A DNA stretch of 64,000 nucleotides, taken from the NCBI GenBank assembly GCA_024195585.1, contig SWBL01000047.1, forward strand, positions 62,001-126,000, given 5' to 3'. The notes beneath the pieces are model-generated. The model had not been told where the DNA came from. It searched no databases and saw only the letters and a list, made by a program, of their open reading frames with translations. Positions 33,638 to 45,280 of this stretch are shown one piece after another. The position numbers and the translations under genes are program-made. Source of the DNA: Aureobasidium sp. EXF-3400. Lineage: Eukaryota > Ascomycota > Dothideomycetes > Dothideales > Saccotheciaceae. Every line of letters starts with the position of its first letter. The first letter of the stretch is position 1.

Positions 33638-36600
33638 ATGGCCGACATGAGTGCTGAAGATGCCTTTCTCGCTTCCATGAGCGCTGCCGAGTACGATCCC
33701 GCCTCTTACGATCCCATCGCCGAACAGACTCCTGTCCAGGCTCAGGAAGACGAAGAAGAGGATGACGAAGACTATGACCCTTCCAGCTTCATGCCCGACC
33801 AGCCTCAGCCTGAGGCCACCCCCCAGCCCGCCGCTGTCGTATCTCAACCTCCATCCCAAATTCCCTCCCGTACTGCCTCGCGCATGTCCGAGGCCACAAC
33901 CGCGCAGAAGCCAAAAACGATTGGTGGCTTCATTGAAGAAGATGATGACGAAGATGATGAAGAGCAAGAGCAAGGCACAGGCACAAACGGTTCGCTCGCT
34001 CAGACTCCTGTGCAGCAGCAACAGAATGTACAAGCCGTATATAACCCTCCTCCTACTGATTCTCTTGAACAAGACCATGCCCCTTCTGCTATTCCCACTC
34101 AAGGTGCTTCTGTCCAAGGCCAGACCCTGCCGCAGTCCAATGCTCCTGTTCCCTCTGCGAACATCTCTTCTTCATCTTCTGCTGCCCAAACAAAGCCTCG
34201 CTTGCCTCAGGACCGTGTTGGTCAGTTGGAGGACAGAATCGCCGATGATCCAAAGGGTGATGTTGATGCTTGGCTTGACTTGATTGCTCTGCACAGATCC
34301 AAGAACAAGCTCGACGATGCTCGTAGCGTCTACGATCGCTTCTTCGAAGTCTTTCCTACTGCTGTAAGTTCCTCTCCTTCCGATCTCTCTGCTTGTTGCA
34401 ACAGCCCCAGCTAACAAATCTCGAGGCCGAGCAATGGGTCGCATACGCCCTCATGGAGCAAGACCAAGACGACTTCCTCCGCTTGGAAAACATCTTTAAT
34501 CTGGCTCTCCTCAAGAACTACAACGTACAGCTCTGGGGCATTTACCTCGACTACATCAGACGTCGCAACAATGTCATGACCGACACGACAGGCCAGGCTC
34601 GCCAGACTATCACTCAGGCGTACGACTTTGCGCTCAACTTGATCGGCAACGACAAAGACTCTGGAAACATGTGGCAGGATTACATCAACTTCATCAAGTC
34701 GGGTCCTGGCAACCCTGGTGGCAATGGCTGGCAGGACGCCCAGAAGATGGATCTCCTGCGCAAGGCTTACCAGCGCGCCATTACTGTCCCCATGCAAGCC
34801 ACCACCAGTTTGTGGAAGGAGTACGATTCATTCGAGATGGGTCTCAACAAGATGACGGCAAGTCGCACACATGCATCCTCTGGCGGCATTCTGCTAACAC
34901 CTTAACAGGGCCGTAAGTTCCTCCAGGAGAAGTCACCAGCTTACATGACCGCCCGTACCTCCTACAACATCCTTCAGAAGATCACCCAGGACCTGAAGCG
35001 CAGGACTGTCCCGACTTTGCCCCCTACACCCGGCTGCGAGGGTGACGACGAGTACCAACAACAAGTCACCATCTGGCAAAACTGGATCGAATGGGAAAAG
35101 GAGGATCCGCTTGTTTTGAAAGAGGAGGACATCAAGGCCTATCGCGACCGTGTTCTCTATGTCTACAGACAAGCCACCATGGCTCTTCGCTTCTGGCCCC
35201 AAATCTGGTACGACGCTGCCGAGTTCTGCTTCGACAATGATATGGAGACCGAAGCCAATGACTTCCTCACTCAAGGCGCCGCGGCCAACCCAGAGAGCTG
35301 TCTACTCGCATTTACTCGTGCCGACCGCATTGAGCAGACTATGCCTGTCGAAGATGGCGAGGAGAGCCTTGTCCGCCGTGGCGATGCTGTCAAGGAGCCC
35401 TACGACGACTGCCTGAACGCATTGTATGCTTTGATTGACAAGATCAGAGCGCGTGAGCCCAAGGCCATCGCACAAATTAAGGAGTACTATGAGTCGCTAT
35501 CTCCGCTGTCTCGCGAACCTACTCCCGAACCTAGAGATGATGAGGACGAAGGTGAGTCGAAGGATAGACCTGCCGCGAACTCCAGAGAAGCCGAGGAGAA
35601 GCGACAGATCGAGGAGGTGCAGAAGGACACTGCCGCTCAGATCAGAACTGTCTCCAAGACGCTGTCATTTGTCTGGATCGCTCTCATGCGTGCGATGCGC
35701 CGTATACAAGGAAAGGGCAAGCCTGATGCACCTGTAGGAGGTCTTAGAAACGTCTTTGCTCTTGCGAGAAAGAGAGGTCGTATCACCAGCGATGTCTATG
35801 TGGCAACTGCCCTTATCGAATACCACTGTTACAAGGATCCCGCAGCAACCAAGATTTTCGAGCGTGGCATGAAGCTGTTTCCCGAGGACGAGCTCTTCGC
35901 CATGGAATACCTCAAGCATCTGATTGCTACCAACGACGTCACAAGTAGGTCTTTTGGCCGGTCTGATTATTTGTTTTTGTACTGACAATCCCTCCAGATG
36001 CTCGTGCTGTCTTCGAGACCACTGTTTCCAAACTCTCGGCCAAGCCGGAGAATGTCGCCAAAACCAAGCCTCTCTTCCTCTTTATCCATGAGTACGAGTC
36101 CAACTATGGCGAACTTGCACAAATCACAAAGCTTGAGAAGCGCATGGCCGACCTCTTCCCCGAAGACCCTTCTCTTGTCCGCTTTGGTCACCGCTTCAGA
36201 ATCCCTACTTTCGACCCTTGCACAGTCCGCACCATCATCAGCCCTAATGCCCAGACAAGACCCAAAGGCTCAGAATCAGCTATCCCCAGCACTGAGGTTG
36301 AGCCGGTGCCCAACCCTGCCGTCCTGTCTGCCGCCACTGGCTACGTGCAGTCACCCAAGCGTCCGCTCGACAACGTAGACTCTGATGTTGAACAACCTGC
36401 ACGCAAGCTCGCGCGTGGTGAGTCTCCGCTCAAGGGCGCGGCAGGTCGTCGTCAACAACAGAGGCAACGTGCAGAAGGTTACGGCTCACAGGTGGTCGCC
36501 CCACCACCCAAGCCTCTTCCCAGAGACATCACTCTCCTTCTCAGCATGATCCCCAATGCATCTACATATCCTGCTCAGGCGAGACTGAACCCTGAGAGCA

Positions 36601-36686
36601 TGGTTGCTCTGATCAGAGGCATTGATCCCAGCAGAGCCATCATGCAGGGTGGTGGCTACAGTGGTGGTTACAACTACGGTCGCTAG
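33638..36686 (+). CDS. RNA14: mRNA 3'-end processing factor RNA14 (CstF-77)
   Basis: Four exons: 33638-34363, 34426-34857, 34909-35944, 35998-36686 (960 aa). An acidic, Pro/Gln-rich N-terminal 200 residues lead into HAT repeats: WLDLIALHRSKNKLDDAR, AEQWVAYALMEQDQDDF, WQDYINFIKSGPG and others. GRKFLQEKSPAYMTAR is a strongly conserved block. The C-terminus carries the 'monkeytail' region that binds RNA15. It forms part of cleavage factor IA. The first intron's acceptor is the AG at 34424-34425, 14 bases after a CTAAC branch site, which gives FPTA-AEQW as in relatives. The second intron has a GC donor (34858-34859), needed for the NKMT-GRKFL join. Confidence 0.94.
34858..34908 (+). other. GC-AG intron in RNA14
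   Basis: The donor reads GCAAGT and the acceptor AACAG, with CTAAC at about 34894. No GT donor restores the conserved NKMT-GRKFL join. GC donors make up roughly one percent of fungal introns. Confidence 0.85.
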
Positions 36687-38831
36687 AGTTGATCAGTCCT
36701 CCCATCTTCCACGAGTTCTTGGATTCTCACTGTACGAATGCAAGAACTTGAACTGCCAAACGGAAGCATATTTGAAACACAAAAGACATATCGTCGACCA
36801 ACGATAGAATGCGGGGTGCGGGACATTGCATTGCAAGGAGCATCTGGGCGTTAATCTGGTTTTCTACACGGCCATATGGGATCGGAGCAGGAGGAGCACA
36901 TAGTTGCTTACCTTTGGTTGCTTTTTTCAGACACGTACCGCCGATTGTGATATATAAACGAAGAATAAGAGCAGATTTGACGAACTTGCATACGCTGATC
37001 TATGAGAAGTAAAACTCGATCGACCATGCTGTTGTTACACGAGCGAAAAATGATACGAGATGATCGCTTGCTGGCAGCGGCTCTGCAGACACAGCGGTTC
37101 GGCAACGCCATGCATCTCTCCACTTTCTCTCTGCCGACCAACGACGAACAGCTCTCTTGCTTCTTTCCATGCATCACGCAGCGAACGGCCGCTCCTCCGT
37201 TGCTCAAACCTCTACAAGACTCGTTGCTGAAGCTTTGCTGGGCTGTCAAGGTAAGCTTCCGGAGCTCGAGCGAAAGTGGCTTCGTTGGTTCGTCGTGACT
37301 TTCTTTGCCAACAAGCCAAACACAAGAACTGATCACTTTTGCTGCACCTCTTGTTCTTGCTCCTGACACATGCAACGTACGGAGCCGGCGGCTACGTGCT
37401 GCCACGAGCTGGAAGCATGACGCTGATGCCAAATGGTAGCTCTGGTCTGACAGGCTTGATGCTTGTTTCGGGTCTGTGTCTCTTTCTGTCAGCTGCAAAG
37501 GTCTTGTGCTCGGCAAGTCTTGTGTTGCCTGACTGCTTGAGCGGGTTTGTGACGGCCTAAGGAGATGGGCTCTTTCTCGGATCTTCTGCAGACGGTTCGC
37601 GCTGCTCGAAAGATTTGGGCATTATTTTCGTTCGCTTGCTGCCAGGATATTTTCTGTATCAGTATTTGAGATTAAGATGATGAGGCAGGTAGGACTGTGG
37701 ACTCATCAATGACGCTGTTTCCTGCAGTAAGGGACGCAGAGAAGATGCATGCTGGCTTGCTTGGTGTTGTCGATGCAGGGAAGGCGGTATCCACGGTTTG
37801 CACTGACTCCACGTCTTGATGCAACTTCTTCGCATCGTCTGAGTCGGTCTGCAGGGAGCGCAAGACGGTATCTGTTGGTTGCTAGCTTCTCGGCTTCCCA
37901 CGCAGCAAGCTCGTTTTCCTAGTTGCTTGCGTTTGTGCTGTCCACCGCCATCCACCTTTCTTTTAGTCTTTTCGCTCAACCACAAAAGCCATTGCTTTGC
38001 ATCAAACTCATCCTTTCTTCACCCTTTCGATCGCTGCTTCGCTTGCGCATCTCAAAGTCAGTCTTTCGCCGGCACCGAGTACGCTTTGCTCCATTGCTTG
38101 GTCTGTCTTTGCTTGCACACAAGCTTTCATCCTTCATCCATATAACCATCATCTCCACTACAGATCATCTTCAACCAACAATATCATAGCCACTGGACTC
38201 CTGCGTCAAGCATTGTTTCTTTTTCGCTGCTGGTACGTTTTTCCCTGCTTTCTTCTTCTCGCATACGGCTCTCTTCATCTCTCCATCTTGCATCCCAGCC
38301 TACCTCTCTCGAAATATCTTCCCTCCATCTCAAGCACTTTCCTCGTCGCCTTCCAATTCATCAATTGCTATCAACTACACCTTCCTCTCACAATCACTTC
38401 CTTCCTGCTCCGAACGATCACTGCCACTCCTTGCCACTTCGGAGCGTCTTACTTACCAGCTCCGAAGCTTCAGTCAACCTTCCTTCCTTGTTTCAACCAC
38501 CAATTGAGCTATCAGTTAGGTATGTGTTTGTTTGCTTCCTTTTAGATCACTACTCCACTCCTTCCTTCTCACCTCACCTCACCTCACCTCACCTTCCCTC
38601 TCACCTTTGTAGCAAACAACACCTTCCACTAGCTATATATACCCTCTCCTCTTCCACCACCAACCACTTCCTCTACCATCTACTCCACTTCCTTCTTCCT
38701 TCTTCAACATCTTCAACACTCATCTACCTTCTTCATCATTCATCATCAACTTCTCATACCAAAACACCCCTTCAACAATCCACTGACGATCTCCGCGCTT
38801 CAGCCAAAGCAAGATCTTATCATCACTCAAG
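36687..38831. other. Long intergenic region with pyrimidine-rich Argonaute leader
   Basis: This gap of 2.1 kb holds no supported gene. The part from about 37,940 to 38,830 is strongly C/T-rich on the plus strand, with many CTTCC, CACCT and CTCCA motifs, as in fungal promoters and 5' leaders of strongly expressed genes. A GTATGT at 38521 preceded by TTAG may be the donor of a leader intron. Frames up to 202 codons exist but are low-complexity. Confidence 0.6.
38571..38595 (+). repeat. ACCTC pentanucleotide repeat
   Basis: Five consecutive units, four ACCTC and a final ACCTT, in the pyrimidine-rich region before the Argonaute start. Confidence 0.9.
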
Positions 38832-41600
38832 ATGCTTTCCTCAACTAAGCGTAACGCCCAGCGTGAGGGTCAGTCCGGTGGTGTATCATCCGCCACTCAG
38901 TCTGCTGCTCACCTTTCGCTTTCCCGTTTCGATGGAAACCGTGATCCCGCCCCCACTGGTCCTGCTGCGCAGATGATTCCAGGCATCTCCAACAATGTCA
39001 AGAACATCGATCTCGGCGCCACCATGTGGACCGATGCTCGCGGCGCCCGTCATGCATTCCACGGTCGTCAGTCTGCCTCCAAGCTCGGCAGGGAGGTCGA
39101 AGTCCGTCTGAACGCCTTCCCTGTCACTGGTCTGCCTACCAAGCCCATCTACCAATACCAGGTTCAGGTCGGCGCTGGCGCTGAGAAGCGTGGCTTGATC
39201 AAGGCCGTTTGGAACAGCAATGCCACCAGGGAGAACACTGGTCAGGGCTGGATCTTCGATGGCAATGTTCTCGCCTGGTCTTTCCAGAAGAGGGACGAGA
39301 TTCGCTACAACGTCGATCTTGACAAGGAGGCTGGTCGCGCGGCTCGCAATGGCCGTAGCGATAGTCATCGTGTCACTATCAAGCCTACTGCCGTTATCAA
39401 CTTCACGACTCTCAACGCCTATCTGACTGGCACAGCCACCTACGATCCCAGCATCCTCCAGGCCATCACTGTGCTCGACCACATCATGCGTGAGACTCCT
39501 TCTAGCCGCCTGATCTCTATCAAGCGCTCCTTCTTCGCTGCGGCTTCTCAACGCAGCGCTCTGGGTGGTCATGTTGAGCACACCACTGGTGTTTACCAGT
39601 CACTCCGTATCGCCCATCACCCTGGCGGTCACCGTCTGGTCGTCAACGCCGATGTGGCCAACGGAACTTTCTGGCAGTCTGGCCCTCTCTCTAGAGCTGT
39701 TGTGGCTGTTGCGAGACTCAGAGACGAGTCCGAGATTCAGCGACTGCTTGCACCCAACAACCCCAAGTTCTATGATCTTCGTCGTCTGAAGAAGCTTCGT
39801 GTCATCGCGGCTCATCGCAAGGGCGCCGAGGATGAATACGTTATTGACTCTATCTTGAGACAAGACTCGTCCCACCAGCTGAGATTCAAGGACGGCAGCA
39901 CCAAGACTGTCGCTCAGTACTTCCAGTCCGAGCACAACATTCGTCTGAAGTACCCCGGCTGGCCCGTCGTCCAGATGACTAAGAAGGCCGTCCTGCCCTT
40001 AGAACTTCTCAAGCTCAAGGACAATCAGCGATACACATTCAAGCTCGATGAGAGCCAGACCTCTCAGATGATCAAGAAGGCCGTCACTCCTCCTAGCCAG
40101 CGTTGGGCCGCTATCCAAGCTGGCGTCAACTTGATCAACTGGTCCGCCGACCCTTTCATTCAGAACTATGGAATGTCCATTGACCAGAAGCCCATCTCCG
40201 TTAAGGCTCGTCTGTTGACCAACCCGAAGCTGCAATTCGGCGGCGCTGGTGCTTCATCCCAGGCCGATCCTAGAACCAGTGGCCGTTGGGACCTCAAGGG
40301 CAAGAAGTTCGCGTCCGTTCCCCCGACCAACTTCTTTACAACCTGGGGAGTCTGCGTTGTTCCTGGCAGAATCCAAGTCGACAAGGCTGCTGTCGAGAGA
40401 TTTGTCAAGGCCTTCGCTCAGACGTACGGTGTTCATGGCGCATCACTTCCTCCTGCTATGATGAACCCTGCTATTCATTATCCATCAAACCCTGACCCTG
40501 CCAGCTTCGCACAGGAGGCATTTACTGCTGCTGGTAACAAGTACAAGCAAAAGCCCCAGATCTTGATGTTCATTCTTATGGACAAGAACAGCGTCGTCTA
40601 CGGAAAGATCAAGCGCTACTGTGAATGCAAGCTCGGCATCCCTTCTCAATGTGTCCAATACGCCCACGTTCAGAAGGCTCAGGCTCAATACATCTCCAAC
40701 GTGTTGATGAAGTTCAACGCCAAGTTGGGCGGATACACCAACACTGCCTTTACCGCTCAGACTGTCAAGGGTATTCTCGACAACTCCACCGTCGTCGTTG
40801 GCGCCGACGTTTCCCACTCTGCTCCTGGTCTGAAGGGTCCCTCTATGGCTGCTATGACCGCCTCGATGAACGTCCAGGGCACTCGTTACGCTGCCGCTGT
40901 CGATACCAACGGTTATCGCGTCGAGATGATCACCGACGAGAACATCGAGAAGCACATCATGTCTCTGGTCAGAAACGGCTGGATGAACAAGGTCAGCCAG
41001 AATAAGCCTCCTGCTACTGTGGTCTACTTCCGCGACGGTGTTTCCGAGGGCCAGTTTGCGCAAGTCATTGATCAGGAAGTGGCTGCCATGAAGAGGGCCT
41101 TCGCCAAGATCAATGTCACTCCCAAGTTCCTCGTCATCATCGCTTCCAAGCGCCACCATGTGCGCTTCTTCCCACAGAGCGGCGGCGACAAGAACAACAA
41201 CGCTCTTCCTGGCACCCTTGTCGAGACCGGCGTCACTCAGCCATACGAGAACGATTTTTACTTGTGCGCTCACGCCGCTATCAAGGGCACGGCTCGTCCT
41301 GTCCACTACAACATCCTGCTCAACGAACCCTCGTGGCCCAACGAGAAGATCCAAACCTTGATCTACGAGCACTCGTACCAGTACATTCGCGCCACCACTC
41401 CCGTCTCTCTCTTCCCGGCCGTTTACTACGCCCACATCGCCTCTCTGCGCGCTGCTCACCACAGCAAGGGCTTCGGTGTGGCCGATGACGCTCAGAGCAC
41501 TGTGAGCCCCAGCGCCGCTGGCAGTGCTGAGCTGGTCTTCCCTCCTCTTCTGCCCATGGCTAACCCTCCAGTCATGAACCCCGGCATGTGGTACATTTAG
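38832..41600 (+). CDS. Argonaute, slicer residues intact
   Basis: A single exon of 922 aa. Domains in order: Argonaute N (about 60-200), linker 1 (around 205-255, TFxAAASQRSALGG-like), PAZ (about 260-390), linker 2, MID, and PIWI (about 590-880). The catalytic tetrad is complete: D659 in GADVSHSAPG, the glutamate finger E703, D735 in YFRDGVSEGQF and H825 in RPVHYNIL, so target cleavage is expected. It most resembles fungal QDE-2-type proteins that load siRNA or milRNA in the cytoplasm. No RGG box is present at the N-terminus. The lack of any coding intron over 2.8 kb is unusual beside its intron-bearing neighbours. Confidence 0.95.
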   Translation: MLSSTKRNAQREGQSGGVSSATQSAAHLSLSRFDGNRDPAPTGPAAQMIPGISNNVKNIDLGATMWTDARGARHAFHGRQSASKLGREVEVRLNAFPVTGLPTKPIYQYQVQVGAGAEKRGLIKAVWNSNATRENTGQGWIFDGNVLAWSFQKRDEIRYNVDLDKEAGRAARNGRSDSHRVTIKPTAVINFTTLNAYLTGTATYDPSILQAITVLDHIMRETPSSRLISIKRSFFAAASQRSALGGHVEHTTGVYQSLRIAHHPGGHRLVVNADVANGTFWQSGPLSRAVVAVARLRDESEIQRLLAPNNPKFYDLRRLKKLRVIAAHRKGAEDEYVIDSILRQDSSHQLRFKDGSTKTVAQYFQSEHNIRLKYPGWPVVQMTKKAVLPLELLKLKDNQRYTFKLDESQTSQMIKKAVTPPSQRWAAIQAGVNLINWSADPFIQNYGMSIDQKPISVKARLLTNPKLQFGGAGASSQADPRTSGRWDLKGKKFASVPPTNFFTTWGVCVVPGRIQVDKAAVERFVKAFAQTYGVHGASLPPAMMNPAIHYPSNPDPASFAQEAFTAAGNKYKQKPQILMFILMDKNSVVYGKIKRYCECKLGIPSQCVQYAHVQKAQAQYISNVLMKFNAKLGGYTNTAFTAQTVKGILDNSTVVVGADVSHSAPGLKGPSMAAMTASMNVQGTRYAAAVDTNGYRVEMITDENIEKHIMSLVRNGWMNKVSQNKPPATVVYFRDGVSEGQFAQVIDQEVAAMKRAFAKINVTPKFLVIIASKRHHVRFFPQSGGDKNNNALPGTLVETGVTQPYENDFYLCAHAAIKGTARPVHYNILLNEPSWPNEKIQTLIYEHSYQYIRATTPVSLFPAVYYAHIASLRAAHHSKGFGVADDAQSTVSPSAAGSAELVFPPLLPMANPPVMNPGMWYI

Positions 41601-42353
41601 ATGCGCCAGTCCACGGATTGAATTGGGACATGGTTAGCTGAGCCGGTGAGCTCATTTGGGGGCCATGACATTCTTGTAGAAATAGCTTTGATTAACTCTT
41701 CTGAATTTGAAAGCACAATTATGACTTTCATGCAATTGTTCTTCCTTTTGATTGTGACATCGATGACTTGAGAAGGAAATGTTATGAATGCTGACAAGAC
41801 AGAAAAGAAAATAGAAAAGAAATGGGAACGAGACTGACGCGAGTCGGAAGGAAACCTACGATGAGAACATTACCCAAAGAGAGACAGAAAGTATTACAAG
41901 AAATGAGGCGCAAGACTACTGTCAGGCGAAATGCCATCTCTGAGCAGAACCCTTGATGGTTCAAGTATATATCTCACAGCTCTTTTCAATTTTCAAGACA
42001 GTCAGAGGACGTATCCTCGTTTTGTATAATTCTTTTTTCATTTGAGAAGGTTGAGGGATATCTTTTTTGAATATACAAAGATCAATGGAGAGCGAAGCAA
42101 GGAAAAACAAGGATATGTGTTGCTGGAGCCGGAGGAGCATTTGAAGGAAAAAGAAAAGGCCGCGGAGGAATGCATGCTGGACAGCTTCGGGAACAATGCT
42201 AGGAGCGGGGGATCGAAGAAGAAGGCGGGCGTCGAAGAGGAGCGGAAGTCTCGACGAGGGAACAGTCTTGATCGAGTAGCGAGAGAGAAGTTTGAGAAGG
42301 AAACGGAGGAATTGGGCGCGTCAAGGAGGGCGGGCGTAGAGTAGAGTGAGGGT
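41601..42353. other. Convergent 3' region
   Basis: This stretch lies between Argonaute and the small mitochondrial-type gene. A plus-strand frame at 42042-42344 (100 codons, Lys/Glu/Arg-rich) has no family resemblance. Nothing else is seen. Confidence 0.5.
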
Positions 42354-42857
42354 TCACTTGCGGACCTTCTCTTCGAGCGACTTGACATAGCTCTCTATGC
42401 GTGAGACGGCGGATTGAAGGGCCTGAGGTTTGTAAAGCAGTTAGTCTGGCTGGGTTGCTTCTTGTGGATGCATACAAGCATCTGAGCGGACTCACGTAGA
42501 TGTCCTCGGTCAACAGCTCGTTCGAGACGCGGTACTCGTCAATGACGTAGTAGTAGAGGGCTCCTCCGCTCAAGACGGCACCAGAGAGGAATCCAAGGAT
42601 ACTGTTTGAGCAGCTTGTCAGTCATGTCACGCGACGGCGGTTGGCTGTACACCCGAAAGCTGAAAGAGGGTGGCAGCAAGATGTCGGTATGTTTCGTACC
42701 CTCCACGGAAAGCTCCAACAGGTTTGCGGACGGGCATGGCTCCTGCGGGAACCTCGAGCATGGGTGCTGAATGGGAGAAGCTGCGACGGGTCATGGCGGG
42801 AGTGGAGAGACTGGCGGCCAGACGGCGGGCTGGCATCGACATTGCGCGTGAGGCCAT
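42354..42857 (-). CDS. Small mitochondrial-type membrane protein
   Basis: Three exons: 42700-42857, 42496-42601, 42354-42422 (110 aa). The first 35 residues are rich in Arg, Ser, Ala and Met without acids, ending at RRSFSHSAP, a typical matrix-targeting presequence. A membrane helix follows, ILGFLSGAVLSGGALYYYVIDEY, and then a short helix, YALQSAVSRIESYVKSLEEKVRK. The pattern is that of single-span inner membrane proteins attached to respiratory or contact-site complexes. I do not recognise the exact family. Donor GTACGA in the first intron is slightly unusual, but the frame and the helix that follows support it. Confidence 0.75.
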
Positions 42858-43307
42858 TGTGTGTTTGTGAGTTGTGTACGAGCTGCGGGAATGGTATCTG
42901 GATGTCCTGAGTGCTTGCGATGGAGGTGTTTCGGTTGTTTTCGGGTGTTCGGACGGGATGTAAAGAGCGTGGGTGGTAGCGGCGCTTGAAAGTGATGACC
43001 ACTTTGGATCTGCGAAACATGGAGAGAGCTGTCTCCCCACCTTCCCCCAACTCGTCCCGACTACAACCGCTGGAGCCATCAAAATGCACAATTGTCTTCT
43101 CGATATAGGCCTGGCCATTGAGATAGCCTTGCATGAGGTATTCTCTGTGGAAGTCACGTTCTTTGCAAAGGTGTTGTGACTGTCTTCAGCTCCACCGTGA
43201 CAGTCTTTAGCACACCGAGAGGCATCACCGCTTCCATCATGTATATCTTGAATCAGAATATTATTGCAAAACATAAACGACTATATACTCGTAAACTGTG
43301 GGACTAT
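42858..43307. other. Intergenic between two minus-strand genes
   Basis: This 450-base gap holds the promoter of the small membrane-protein gene and the 3' end of the Ser/Thr-rich gene. No coding frame is supported. Confidence 0.5.
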
Positions 43308-45280
43308 TCATGCTGGTACAATGTTGAGCGACACGGGCTTGCACAGCCCATTGTCGTAGGTCGAAGGTCCAAGAACCAGCGATGTTGTCCCCCAAACCGA
43401 GCACCAGTACAGCTGCTGGAGATCACCACTCTTGCATGAGAGCACTCCACCCTGATTACGACAAGCGAGCGGTACCGCAGATACGTTATACATGTTCGAA
43501 ACCGAATTCATGTAGAAAGACGTAGCCCAATCTCCCTCCTCGACATTGGCCAAGAAGTTCGATTGGTACTCCACGAGCAAGTTGGGCTCGGCAAAGAAGA
43601 ACTGGCTGGCTTGCGCCTTTCCTGATGTGAATTCAAGAAGCTCGTCTCCTCCTGGCAAGACCGCCCACTGTCCGTCAATCGATGTCTTGCTGTTGCTCGA
43701 AACTTGCATATAGAAGAGATTGGGTCTTGCGGTTGTAGTGTGGTATGCTGTGGTTGTAGTCGAACTGACAAGAGTCTGAACAGCCGTCACTGTCGATGTA
43801 ACCGTGGTGAATGTGTCTACAAAGATGCTTCTTGTCAAGGTAGGAGTAGGTACGTGCAAGCAGCTGCAGATGCTTGACTGCTGTGCATTGTTGAGTCCAT
43901 TGAAAAGTGCTGGCTGGCCCTTGTTGATGGGAACGCTTGACGTCTTGACAGAACTTGTACTCGATGTAGCCTTCTTCGATGTAGAGATGGGCTTCGACGA
44001 GGTACTGGCTTTCTTGCTAGTGGTCACAGCCTTCTTGGTGCTGGTCGACTTGTTGTTGGTAGTGCTTGACTTTTTTGTTGTCGATGTCACTTTCTTGGTG
44101 CTGGTCGTCTTCTTGGTTGACACTGCGATGTTTCCGCGCTCTTTCAAGTCACGCTTACTCACCCCTGCACTTGACTCTGCTGCATTCGACGAAATGTTGG
44201 CAAATCCTGCAGACGGTGCAATGCTTCCGGTGCTTGTCGACGTATGGTTCGAGAAGAAGGTTCCGTTGTTAGGGGCCGTAGTGTTAGTTGAAGGACCCGA
44301 GGTTGGAGACATCGAGGTGTATTGACTGCTGCTCGTTGTTGACACAAAACCCACAGCTGAGGATGATGACGAGGAGGTTGGTGAGCTTGAGGCAGTCTCC
44401 GATGTAGAGACAGAATTTGAAGCTGTTGCCATGATCGCGTTCATGCTTGAGCTTCCTTCCGATGAACTGCTGGAGCTAGACATGAGCGGGCTGCTGCTTG
44501 AAGAGCTCGCGCTTGGCGTGCTGGCCAACGAGGACGAAAGAGAACGAGTGCTGCTTGACGAAGTCGTTGTCGAACTTCCGACGCTGCTGGTGGAAGACGA
44601 TGTCGAAGATGAGCGGGTGCTGCTTGATGGTTTCGATGGGATCATGCTTGATGATAATAGATTGCTGCTTGTCGACACTGTCGCAACATGACTGGATGAT
44701 TTGAGGGAGGTCGACAAGATCTGTGAGCTCGAGCTCGAGCTCGATCGCGATGAGGTCGAAGATAGCGAAGCCGTAGAGCCGCTTACCTTCTGACTGCTGC
44801 TGGTCTTCACAGAACTGCTGCTAGTCTTCGTAGAACTACTGCTGGTCTTCGTAGAACTGCTGCTGCTTTTCTTGCTAGATGTGCTGGTGCTCTTCTTAAC
44901 TCTTGTGTCTGATGCGTTGAATGAGCTAGACGTCGTAGCTGTTACATCTTTGGTGACTTTTCTGCGAATTGTTAATCTTTTGCTGCATCTCTCATTCAAA
45001 ACATCCAAACGTACTTGGTTGAAGTGATTGTTTTGTGCACAGTCGCTGTTACGACATGTTTTGAAGGAATGGCGGGTTTCAAAGTTTTGGTAACAGTCTT
45101 TGTAGAAACTTTGAGAAGAGACTGGCAGTAAGGAGTAGCAACAGAAGGACTCAGTTTGGTGACAACAGACTGAATGCTCTTGATTGTACATGTGTTGGCA
45201 TCGCGCTCTTCGAAGTTCAGAGGTGAGCCGGCAACCGTGCTGACAGCCGCGATGGGCAAAAGAATGTTCGATGCGCGCAT
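43308..45280 (-). CDS. Secreted Ser/Thr-rich cell-surface protein
   Basis: Two exons: 45015-45280 and 43308-44961 (639 aa). An N-terminal signal peptide (MRASNILLPIAAVSTVAGS) is followed by a short ordered part with two cysteines, then some 300 residues almost entirely of Ser and Thr with Lys, the sort heavily O-mannosylated in fungal wall proteins. The last 200 residues are ordered, with cysteines in SICSCLHVPTP, PLACRNQGGVLSCKSG and YWCSVWG. This end resembles uncharacterised secreted fungal domains. There is no clear GPI signal, so it may be released or wall-bound by disulfides. Polymorphism is expected in the Ser tracts. Confidence 0.82.
44799..44861 (-). repeat. Three 21-base coding repeats
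   Basis: Units at 44799-44819, 44820-44840 and 44841-44861 differ at few positions and encode copies of a seven-residue Ser/Thr/Lys block (SSTKTSS type). A GAGCTC hexamer array at 44725-44744 lies nearby. Copy-number change would keep the frame. Confidence 0.9.

Noticed and set aside
36908..37516. 202-codon minus-strand frame in the gap before Argonaute
   Set aside because: No domain and no splice partners. Composition resembles untranslated DNA; not enough to call a gene.
40485..41462. 325-codon antisense frame within Argonaute
   Set aside because: Shadow of the highly conserved PIWI coding region; no start context or domain.
42042..42344. 100-codon Lys/Glu-rich plus-strand frame
   Set aside because: It lies in the 3' region of a minus-strand gene and results from AG-rich DNA; nothing supports expression.
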